Shown: piece by piece, positions 30,931-39,100 of the stretch
Position numbering within the stretch: position 1 is the first letter of the stretch
How the letters are laid out: each line of letters starts with the position of its first letter
Assembly: GCF_020400605.1 (NCBI RefSeq)
Contig: NZ_JAINRD010000005.1
Location: 310,001-374,000 of the forward strand
Reading direction: 5' to 3'
DNA: 64,000 nt
Source of the DNA: Streptomyces aculeolatus
GTDB taxonomy: Bacteria; Actinomycetota; Actinomycetes; Streptomycetales; Streptomycetaceae
The notes under the pieces: generated by a model
Database searches by the model: none
What the model saw: the letters and a program-made list of their open reading frames with translations, nothing else
Told to the model about the DNA's origin: nothing
Position numbers and translations under genes: made by a program

Positions 30931-32259
30931 ATGACCGTACAGACGGCTGCCAAGCCGTGGTTCCGGCTCGACCGCCACGATGTGCGGTCCACCCTGCCGG
31001 CGTCGATCCGCGCCATCATGCAGAACGGGCTGCTCGACGGCATGTTCCGCCAGTCCCTCGCGCCGGAGCTGCTGTTCCCGCAGGTCGCCGACGTCGAGCC
31101 GTGGCAGGGCGCCAAGGGCGACACGAAGATCATGACCCGGAACGGGCTCATGACGCCCGACCCGACGCCGACCACCGGCTCCGACGCGAGCACCGGCACG
31201 TACTCCATCGAGCAGTGGACCGTGACGATGGACCAGTACGGCAAGTCCATTGACACCGACCTGCTGGTGTCCTCGATGACGCAGGCGTCGAAGTACCTCA
31301 ACGACGTCAGCCGGCTGGCGATCCAGGCCGGGCAGACCCTCAACCTGCTCGCCCGCAACAAGCTGTACGCGGCCTACGCGGGCGGCCGGACGTGGGCTTC
31401 GTCCGCGGGCACCTCGGACACGTCGCTTGAGGTCGCCTCCGTGGACGGCTTCACGCACGTCCTGGTCAACGGCGTGCCGACGGCAGTGTCCGCGTCGACC
31501 CCGCTGAACGTCACCGTCGACGGCGTCGCCAACACGGTCACCGGCGTGAACACCTCCACGCGGGTGCTCACCCTGGGCACGGCGCGCGTCGATGTCGCCG
31601 GCGACGCCGTGGTCTCCAGCCAGGCGCCGTATGCGGTGCGGGCGGGCTCGTCGAACGACACGGCGTTCGACCTCGGCGCCGGCGACCTGATCAAGTTCTC
31701 CCACTTCCGGGCCGCGGTCGCCCGGCTGCGGCGCATGCACGTGCCGCCGGCGGAGGGCTCCAACTACATCGCCCACATCGACTCCGTCACCGAGAGCCAG
31801 CTCTTCGAGGACACCGAGTTCCAGAACCTCTACCGCGGGCGCGCGGAGTCGGAGACCTACCGCAACCTGGCGCTCGGCGTGTTCGGCGGCATCGTGTGGG
31901 TCCGCAATGAGGTCGTGCCGTACCTCACCTCGGCGGCCACCGGGTACGAGGATCTGACGGCGACGGTGCACCGGCCGCTGGTGATGGGCGCGGGCGCCCT
32001 GATCGCGGCGCCGTTCGAGAACCCGGCCGGCCTGCTGTCGGAGACCGGAGTGCAGGACGTCCCCGACATCTCAATGATCAACGTGGCGCCGGGTGTGGAC
32101 GTCGCGCGGATCGTCCGCCCGCCGCAGGACCGCTACCAGCAGAACGTCGCCACGACCTGGTCGTGGGTCGGCGACTACGGCGTGCCGTCCGACTCGCTCG
32201 CGAACGGCGACCCGGCGCAGTTCAAGCGCGCCGTGGTGCTGGAGCACTCGGCGAACTGA
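30931..32259 (+). CDS. Major capsid protein
   Basis: 442 residues, ATG with AGGAG upstream. N-terminal arm includes WFRLDRHD (10-17), then an HK97-like body (RQSLAPELLFPQVADVEPW...MDQYGKSIDTDLLVSSMTQA...). Residues about 165-235 (VDGFTHVLVNGVPTAVSAST...VTGVNTSTRVLTLG) form a beta-rich insertion. C-terminal GAGALIAAPFENPAGLLSET, then RAVVLEHSAN. Position after scaffold and Prp, and size, fit the major capsid subunit. Confidence 0.85.
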   Translation: MTVQTAAKPWFRLDRHDVRSTLPASIRAIMQNGLLDGMFRQSLAPELLFPQVADVEPWQGAKGDTKIMTRNGLMTPDPTPTTGSDASTGTYSIEQWTVTMDQYGKSIDTDLLVSSMTQASKYLNDVSRLAIQAGQTLNLLARNKLYAAYAGGRTWASSAGTSDTSLEVASVDGFTHVLVNGVPTAVSASTPLNVTVDGVANTVTGVNTSTRVLTLGTARVDVAGDAVVSSQAPYAVRAGSSNDTAFDLGAGDLIKFSHFRAAVARLRRMHVPPAEGSNYIAHIDSVTESQLFEDTEFQNLYRGRAESETYRNLALGVFGGIVWVRNEVVPYLTSAATGYEDLTATVHRPLVMGAGALIAAPFENPAGLLSETGVQDVPDISMINVAPGVDVARIVRPPQDRYQQNVATTWSWVGDYGVPSDSLANGDPAQFKRAVVLEHSAN

Positions 32260-32316
32260 CCCGCACTCCAGCCCGGCCCGCTCATGGGCCGGGCTGGGCA
32301 GCGAGAAGGAGGACTC

Positions 32317-32655
32317 GTGCGCGTCGTCGCCAACGAGAAGATGAAGGTGTTCCACGATCACGTCGCAATCACCCTCGAAGCCGGACAGGAGGTGTCCGGC
32401 AGCCTTGCCGCGATGCTCCTGCAGCGTGCCCACGGGAAGGTCACCCGCCTCGACGGCGACCGCGACCGAAGGGGCGAGGACGGGGGACAGGAGGATGCCC
32501 CCACGTCCCTCGAAGCGGCCGAAACCGCCGCCGCGGTGCTCGCGTGGGTCGGCGATGACCCGGCTCGCGCCGCCGAGGCGCTGGATGCGGAGGAGGCGCG
32601 GGACAAGCCGCGCTCGACCCTGATCAAGCAGCTCTCCAAGCTCATCGAGGACTGA
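32317..32655 (+). CDS. Head-associated protein
   Basis: 112 residues from GTG, GGAGG upstream. N-terminal strand-rich half (MKVFHDHVAITLEAGQEVSG), then an acidic linker and helices. Lies between capsid and connector genes; small proteins here are often accessory head or neck factors. Not recognised further. Confidence 0.6.
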   Translation: MRVVANEKMKVFHDHVAITLEAGQEVSGSLAAMLLQRAHGKVTRLDGDRDRRGEDGGQEDAPTSLEAAETAAAVLAWVGDDPARAAEALDAEEARDKPRSTLIKQLSKLIED

Positions 32656-32668
32656 GGGGGCGGTCGCC

Positions 32669-33301
32669 GTGGCTCTACCCCTGCTGGCGACCGTGCCTGA
32701 CCTTGAGGCCGCGATGCAGTCGCCGGCGCCGCTCAACGAGGCGTCGGCCACGCTGGCTCTGCGCCGCGCGTCGGCCCGGGTGCGCGCCTACACCGGACAG
32801 ACGCTCTCCTTCGTGTCCGGAGAGACCGTGGAGCTGGGCGGCGGGGAGCGGGTGCTGGCCCTTCCGCAACGGCCCCTCGTGGTGGACGACGCCAACCCGC
32901 TGACGGTGGTCGAGCTCCAGGTGTTCGGAACTACCGAGGTGCCGTTGACTGAGGGCACCGACTTCAGCCGGCTCGGCAACGAGCTGACCCGCGGCCAGCC
33001 GTGGTACCAGCCGACCCGGTACATGGGCTGGCCGTGGCAGGCCCGGCTCGGAGTGTGGGCGCCTAAGGTGCGCGTCACCTACTCCCACGGCGACGAAGAG
33101 ATCCCGGACGACGTCGTCGATGTGGTGCTTGACCTGGCGGCCACGAACCTGACGAACCCGCAGGGGTTGCGGTCTTTGACGGTGGGCGGCGAGTCGGCGA
33201 CCTACGCGGTGGAGACCGTCGGGAACGCGAAGCTCACCCGGGAACACCGTGCGGACTTGAGGCGGTACCGGCGGCCCGCATTCACGGTGGTCCCGTCGTG
33301 A
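32669..33301 (+). CDS. Head-tail connector (gp15/gp6-like)
   Basis: 210 residues from GTG. LPLLATVPDLEAAM...EASATLALRRASARVRAYTG at the N terminus and VVDVVLDLAATNLTNPQGL near the C terminus match the helical connector fold with a central beta insertion. Forms the ring under the portal. Overlaps the next start by 4 bases. Confidence 0.75.
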   Translation: MALPLLATVPDLEAAMQSPAPLNEASATLALRRASARVRAYTGQTLSFVSGETVELGGGERVLALPQRPLVVDDANPLTVVELQVFGTTEVPLTEGTDFSRLGNELTRGQPWYQPTRYMGWPWQARLGVWAPKVRVTYSHGDEEIPDDVVDVVLDLAATNLTNPQGLRSLTVGGESATYAVETVGNAKLTREHRADLRRYRRPAFTVVPS

Positions 33302-33645
33302 GCCTGTTCTTCGCCCAGACCGTGAGCCGGCTGCGGGCCCCGCTGGTCACGGACCGGTACAACAACCGGGTCCCCGACTGGCCGAACGCGGCCCGCACGG
33401 ACGTCGCAGGCGTGAACCTGCAGCCCGCATCGTCGCCTTCGGATTCCGACGAGGACACCGTCGACCGGCAGGTCGCGGTCACCGGCTGGCGGCTGTACAC
33501 GCCGCCGGGCATGGATCTGGACCTGCTGGCGACGGACCGGATCGAGTACGGCGGCCGGGTCCTCGAGGTGGTGGGCGAGGTGGGCCGCTGGGAGGTCGCC
33601 GGCCGGGTGCATCACGTGGAGGTCTACCTCCGGGAGGTGACCTGA
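33298..33645 (+). CDS. Head closure / stopper protein
   Basis: 115 residues from GTG. Beta-barrel-like sequence (VAVTGWRLYTPPGMDLDLLA, DRIEYGGRVLEVVGEVGRWE) in the slot of SPP1 gp16-like stoppers. Position-based assignment supported by fold pattern. Confidence 0.7.
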   Translation: MSLFFAQTVSRLRAPLVTDRYNNRVPDWPNAARTDVAGVNLQPASSPSDSDEDTVDRQVAVTGWRLYTPPGMDLDLLATDRIEYGGRVLEVVGEVGRWEVAGRVHHVEVYLREVT

Positions 33646-34014
33646 GTGGCGACGTTCCGGTGGCAGCCGAACCCGAGCGTGTTCCGCGAGATCGCCCGCA
33701 GCTCTGAGATGCGGGACTTGCTGAAGGACCGCGCGGACACCGGCGCCAACGTGGCCCGCGCCACCGCCCCGACGTACACGGGCCCGACGTGGGACCCCGC
33801 GGTCCAGCGTCACGGTGAGTACAAGGCCAGCATCTACTCGGCGGCCACCCTGCGGCCGAACGGCTGGCGCGCGGAGTTCGGCGCCACTGCCGCGATCACG
33901 CTGCAGGTGGAGTTCGGTACCGGGCAGGGGCAGCCGCGTCCGCAGTACGGCGATTCCCCGAAGCACCGCGTCCTGGGCCGGTCCCTGGACGCTCTGAGAG
34001 CAGGGAGCACCTGA
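33646..34014 (+). CDS. Neck / tail completion protein (HK97 gp10-like)
   Basis: 122 residues from GTG. LLKDRADTGANVARATAPTY, GEYKASIYSAA and HRVLGRSLDALR fit the small HK97-gp10 type protein between stopper and tail terminator. Stop overlaps the next ATG. Confidence 0.7.
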   Translation: MATFRWQPNPSVFREIARSSEMRDLLKDRADTGANVARATAPTYTGPTWDPAVQRHGEYKASIYSAATLRPNGWRAEFGATAAITLQVEFGTGQGQPRPQYGDSPKHRVLGRSLDALRAGST

Positions 34015-34238
34015 TGGCGCACATCCGTCTGGCGTCCTTCTACGCCGGCCATTCTCCGGGCGATGTGATCGAGGTGGCGGACGACATGGTGCGCCCGCTC
34101 TGGCGGGACGGCCGCGTCGCTGCGGTCGTGGACGCACCGGCGTCGGAGCCGGCTCCTGAGCCCGAGCCCTCGCCGTCCGACGAGCCGGAGCCGGACGTGG
34201 CCATCACCTCGAAGCGCCGCCGGCGGGCCGAGGAGTGA
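34014..34238 (+). CDS. Small hypothetical structural-region protein
   Basis: 74 residues. A short beta segment (HSPGDVIEVADDMVRPLWRD) followed by a Pro-Glu repeat (SEPAPEPEPSPSDEPEPD) and basic end. Common between neck and tail-terminator genes in actinophages; role unknown. Confidence 0.6.
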   Translation: MAHIRLASFYAGHSPGDVIEVADDMVRPLWRDGRVAAVVDAPASEPAPEPEPSPSDEPEPDVAITSKRRRRAEE

Positions 34239-34642
34239 GCCCGCTGCCGGTCGTCGCCTTCCCTGATGTGGAGGCGGCGCTCGCCGGCTATCTCGACGGC
34301 GTGCTGGACGCTGGCGTCGGGTCGGAGTGGCCGAGTCCGCTGGAGGCCGGCCTGCCGTTCGTGGCTGTGTCCCGCGGCGGCGGCGCGGTGGTGACGCGGT
34401 TCGTCCTTGAGGACGTGACGGTCGACTTCGACGTTCTGGCCGCCTCGAAAGCCGAGGCGCACGACCTGGCGCAGCTCGTCCGGGCGCATGTGTTCGCCGC
34501 GGAGGGCACGGCGCAGGGCGGCGCCCGTATCTACCGCGTGGACGACGTCAGCCTGATCTGGCTGCCGTATGCGCCCGCTGAGGGTGTGGCTCCGTTCGCC
34601 CGCTACGTGCTGGTGATGACCCTGCGCGTCCGCCCCGCCTGA
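34235..34642 (+). CDS. Tail terminator protein
   Basis: 135 residues from GTG. FPDVEAALAGYLDGVLDAGV and ASKAEAHDLAQLVRAHVFAA with beta strands between match gpU/gp17-like terminators that cap the tail tube. Precedes the major tail protein as expected. Confidence 0.7.
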   Translation: MSPLPVVAFPDVEAALAGYLDGVLDAGVGSEWPSPLEAGLPFVAVSRGGGAVVTRFVLEDVTVDFDVLAASKAEAHDLAQLVRAHVFAAEGTAQGGARIYRVDDVSLIWLPYAPAEGVAPFARYVLVMTLRVRPA

Positions 34643-34726
34643 TCAAGACCTAACCCGCTGCTTCCTGTTCACTCTCGCCCGCTCGGCCGTGCCGACGCGG
34701 GTCCTCAGCATGCCTGGAGGCATCCC

Positions 34727-35284
34727 GTGGCGAACGACGCCGACAACGTAAGGGCAGGACTCGACGGCGGCATCTACGTGGCCCCCATCGGGTCGACCGT
34801 CCCGACCGACGTGACGACCGCGTGGGACGCGGCGTGGACCGAGCTGGGCTTCATGTCCGAGGACGGCGTGGAGCTGAACTACAGCACCGACGTCGAGGAC
34901 ATCAACGCGTGGCAGGCCCTGTCGCCCGTCCGCCGCATCCTCACCGGCGTCGACATGACGCTGGGCTTCACCGCGATCGAGCTGAAGGCCGACAGCATCT
35001 CGCTGTACTTCCCGGACTCGACGCTGACGACGACGTCCGGTGTCACCAAGCTCGACATCCCGTCCAGCCCAGCCCCGGCGGAGATGGCGTTCGGCCTGGA
35101 GTGGCGCGACGGCACCATCACCAACCGCCTCATCCTCCCCCGCGGCGAGGTGACGGAGCGCGGCGCGATCTCCCTGCAGCGCGGCGCGGCGGTGGGCCTG
35201 GAGATGACCGTCTCCGCTTACGCCTCGTCCGCGCCGGAGATCGCGACGTGGCTGACGAACGACCCGTCCTGGGTGACGTCCTGA
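34727..35284 (+). CDS. Major tail protein
   Basis: 185 residues from GTG with GGAGG upstream. GGIYVAPIGSTVPTDVTTAW and GFMSEDGVELNYSTDVEDIN followed by VTLG-type strands is the usual start of actinophage tube proteins; the C terminus has VSAYASSAPEIATWLTNDP. Located between terminator and tail assembly chaperones. Confidence 0.85.
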   Translation: MANDADNVRAGLDGGIYVAPIGSTVPTDVTTAWDAAWTELGFMSEDGVELNYSTDVEDINAWQALSPVRRILTGVDMTLGFTAIELKADSISLYFPDSTLTTTSGVTKLDIPSSPAPAEMAFGLEWRDGTITNRLILPRGEVTERGAISLQRGAAVGLEMTVSAYASSAPEIATWLTNDPSWVTS

Positions 35285-35354
35285 TACCCCCGGCGGGCGC
35301 GCTCAGCGGGTCGCGCCTGCCGGGTCCAACCCGCTGACCCGCAAGGAGAACCGC

Positions 35355-35699
35355 ATGACCACGAGCAAGACCGCAGCGAAGAACGGCGGGCGCAAGGTCG
35401 TCTCCCTCGACTCGCTCGCGAAGCAGAAGCGCGACGCCCTGCCGGACCCGGTCACCTACGAACTGTCGGGTGTCGAGTTCACCCTGCCGCCGATGCGGGC
35501 GCTGCCGTTCGAACTCCAGGAGCGCGTCGGCGACCTGAACAACATCGTGGGCGTCCTCAAGGACGTCCTCGGCGACGACACGGTCAAGGCCATGTACGCC
35601 GCCGGGTACACCTTCAGCGACCTGGAGCTGATCGGCGAGGAGTGGCAGAAGAACTCCGGACTGGAGCCGGGGGAATCGGTGGCCTCCTCCAGCTCCTGA
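35355..35699 (+). CDS. Tail assembly chaperone, short form
   Basis: 114 residues, ATG with AAGGAG upstream. Contains VTYELSGVEFTLPPMRALPF. Equivalent to lambda gpG: chaperones the tape measure during tail assembly. A slippery heptamer near its end gives the longer product by -1 frameshift. Confidence 0.8.
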   Translation: MTTSKTAAKNGGRKVVSLDSLAKQKRDALPDPVTYELSGVEFTLPPMRALPFELQERVGDLNNIVGVLKDVLGDDTVKAMYAAGYTFSDLELIGEEWQKNSGLEPGESVASSSS

Positions 35700-36112
35700 G
35701 GGAGCACGGGGAGGCCATCGAGTTCGACGTGGCCCGTTACTGGCCGGGCCGGTCCCTCCTGGAGTTGTACCGCGGGGAGATGTCGTGGCGGGAGCTGAGC
35801 GTCTTCATCCGCTACCTGCCGCCGGACTCGGCGACCGCGCGGGCGCTGCACCGCCGGTCGCCCGAGGAGGAGTTCTGGACGCCTGAGCGGCACCTCGCCG
35901 CGGCGACGGTGGACGGCGTGAACTTCGGCAACGCGCTCGCCGCGTACATCGCCTCAGATCCGAAGAAGCGCGGGCGGTTCAAGGCGCCGCCGCCGATCGA
36001 GCGTCCGGGCGTGAAGCGCAGCAAGGGCAAGTCGATCCGCTTCGGCGGGCGCCACGGATCCGGAGCCCGGGAGCTTTCGCAGGTCTTCGGAGGCGCAGCC
36101 GCACACCAGTGA
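35355..36112 (+). CDS. Tail assembly chaperone, long form by -1 ribosomal frameshift
   Basis: If ribosomes slip back one base at 35669-35675 (G GGG GAA in the zero frame), about 107 residues join to 145 from the -1 frame, giving about 252 residues (lambda gpGT equivalent). The -1 frame segment (LLQLLREHGEAIEFDVARYW...) has no own ribosome site and continues to just before the tape measure, exactly as in other siphoviruses. GGGGGAA is a known slippery sequence of actinophages. Confidence 0.75.
35669..35675 (+). promoter_or_regulatory. Slippery heptamer GGGGGAA for -1 frameshift
   Basis: Codon phase is G GGG GAA. It precedes the zero-frame stop by about 24 bases. The -1 frame is open for a further 145 codons. 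Confidence 0.7.
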
Positions 36113-36127
36113 GCCGGGGGGTGCGCG

Positions 36128-39100
36128 GTGGCCGGTCCCGGTGGTGTCCTCGTCGGACGCGGATACGTCAGCATCCGTCCGGAGTTTCAGGGCGACTGGT
36201 CGCGGCAGGCGTCCTCACGGGCATCGTCCGCCGGCCGCAACGCTGGCGCCGGGTTCACGAAGGCGTTCTCGGTCGGCCTGAAAGGGATCGGCGCGCTGGC
36301 CGGGGTGGCGGTTGGAGCCAACCTGTCCAGCGCCGCGGGCGCCGCCGCCGCCCTGGCCCCGGCGCTGGCGACCGCGGGCACCGCCGCGGGCGCCCTGAAG
36401 ATTGGCCTCAGCGGGGTGGGCGAGGCGTTCAAGGCCGCGTTCGCCGACTCCTCCGCGGACGCGCAGGCCGCCGCGAGCGCGACCCGCGCGGTGGAGTCGG
36501 CGCAGCGGTCCCTCGCCGACGCTCAGCGCGGTGTCGCGGACGCGCGAGTGCAGGCCGCAGAGCGCATCAAGGACGCGCAGCGCGCCGTCGCCGACGCCGA
36601 GCGGAGCCTCACCCGCACCATCGAGGACGCCGCCCGGCGGCAGAAGGACGCGCAGCAGCAGGTACGGGACGCCGTCCGCGACCTCCGTGACGCCCAGACC
36701 GACGCCCGCGACGCACAGAAGGACCTGACAGAGGCGCGACGCGACGCCACCCGCGCGCTGCAGGACATGAACCAGCGGCTCGGCGAGTCGCGGCTCGACG
36801 AGCGCGAGGCCGTCCTCCGGCTGAAAGAGGCCGAGGAGGAACTGAAGAAGGCCCAGGCCAAGCCGGGCACCGACCCGGACGCCCTGGAGCGCCTTCAGAT
36901 CGCCCACGAGCGGGCGAAGCTCAACCTCGCAGAGCAGCGCCGGGAGACGAACAGGCTGGAGAAGGACACGGCCCGCGCCAACAAGGCGGGGGTGTCCGGC
37001 TCGGAGCAGGTGGCCCGCGCGCAGGAGCGCATCTCCGACGCGCAGCGCGGTGTCGCGGACCGGGAGCGGGCGGTCGCCGAGGCGCGGGATGACGCCCGCC
37101 GTGCGGCCGTCGACGGTGCCCGGGACGTCGCCGACGCGCAGCGGTCTCTCGCGGACGCCGAGCGTGGTGTGGCGCAGGCCCGCGCGGACGGGCAGCGGCA
37201 GGTCGAGGACGCCCAGCGGGCGGTCGCCGACGCGGCCCGCGCGCTCGCGGACGCGCAGGCCGCTGCTGCGGCGCAGACGTCGGCGCTCGGCGAGGCGATG
37301 AGCAAGCTCGCGCCCAACGCGAAGGCGTTCGTGGGCGCCGTCGTCGGGCTGAAGCCCGCGTGGGACGGCCTGAGGCTGCCGGTGCAGAACCGCCTGTTCG
37401 CCGGGCTCGACACGACGGTCACGTCCCTGGCTCGCACCACCCTCCCGATCCTCGGGCAGCGGCTCACCGACACCGCGGGCATCTGGAACTCGATCGCGAA
37501 GTCCGCGGCCGACGCCATCACCGAGATGGCCAAGTCCGGGGCGCTGGACCGCGTACTCGCCGGCGCGAACCGCGGCTTCGCGCGGCTGGAGTCGGTCCCC
37601 GCCGACCTGATCAGTGCGTTCGCGACGCTGGCGCAGGCCGCGCAGCCCGCCTTCAACAAGCTGCTCGGGCAGTTCGCTGGCGCCGTGTCGTCGTTCACCG
37701 ACGGGCTCGCGAAAGGCTTCGCGTCCGGTGGTCTACAGGACGCGATCAACGCCGCCTTCGCCGTCATCTCCCAGCTCGGCACGCTCGTCGCGAACGTCGC
37801 CGGGGCGTTCGGCCAGTTGTTCAAGGCCGCGGCAGATGCGGGCGGCGAGATCGTCGGCGTGCTCGGCAGCGTCTTCGGCGAGCTGAAGAAGATCCTGTCC
37901 GCGCCCGAAATCCAGGCGCAGCTACGGACCTTGTTCGGGGCGGTCGCGCAGATCGTCGGCGCGATCCTCCCCGTCGTCGGCGCCGTGGTCCGCGCGATCG
38001 TGCCGCTGCTCGCGGCCATCGCCCCGGCCATCGCGTCGATCGCGAAGGCCCTGGGTCCGGTGCTGTCGCAGCTCGCGACCGCCCTGGGCGCGGCTCTGCT
38101 GCCGATCGTCCGCGCGCTGATGCCGGTGGTCGAGCAGGTCGGCCTCGCCCTGGTGCAGGTCGTCGCTGCGATCACCCCGCTGTTGCAGCCGATCGCGCAG
38201 TTGATCACCGCGATCATCCGTGCCCTGGCGCCGGCTATCCGGCCGCTGCTCGACGTCATCGTCTCGATCGTCGGGGCGCTCGTCGGCCCGCTGACGACGG
38301 TCATCCGTGCGCTGATCCCCGCCGTCCGGCTCATCGGCCGCATCATCGCCCAGGTCTTCACCGCGCTGGAGCCTGTGCTGCGCCCGCTCGTGCGCCTCCT
38401 CGGCACGGTCGCCGGGCTGCTGGCGAACGCCTTCGCCGCCGGGGTGCGCGCGGTGCTGTCCGTGATCCGCCCGCTGATCCCCGTCGGGGTCGAGCTGGTG
38501 CGCACGGTCATCGCAGCGCTGGCGCCGATCCTGCCGCTCGTCGCCAACGCGATCACCACCATGGCGCGCGGCCTGGCCGGGCTGCTGCCGACGATCGTCG
38601 GGGTCGTTAAGGAGTTGGTCGGCGAGTTCGTGCCGATCCTCAACGACCTGATGCCGATCCTCGTGGACATCGCGAGGACGATCATCCGCGGCCTGGTCAA
38701 GGTGCTGCCCGCACTGGTCGACTCCTTCCTGCTGCTCGTGCGCCTCGCGCTGCGCCCGCTGCTGCCGCTGATCGGGCAGATCGCCCAGATCATGGTGAAG
38801 TTCAGCGGCGACCTGTGGCGCGCGCTGCTGCCCGCGCTCGGGGAACTGGTGAAGGCGGTCATCGACCTCCTGGTGGCCCTGCTGCCGATCCTGCCGCCGC
38901 TGATCAAGCTCATCGCCCTCGGGCTGCGGCTCGGGGTCGCCATCACGTCGAAGATCCTGCCGCCGCTCCTGAGGCTCGCGACGTTCATGATCACGTTCGC
39001 GGTGAAGGTCGTCGCGAAGGTCATCACGTGGCTGTCGCGGCTGACGGTGTGGCTGCGCAAGCATGTCGGCGGCGCCTTCAAGTGGCTGTACGAGAAGGTA

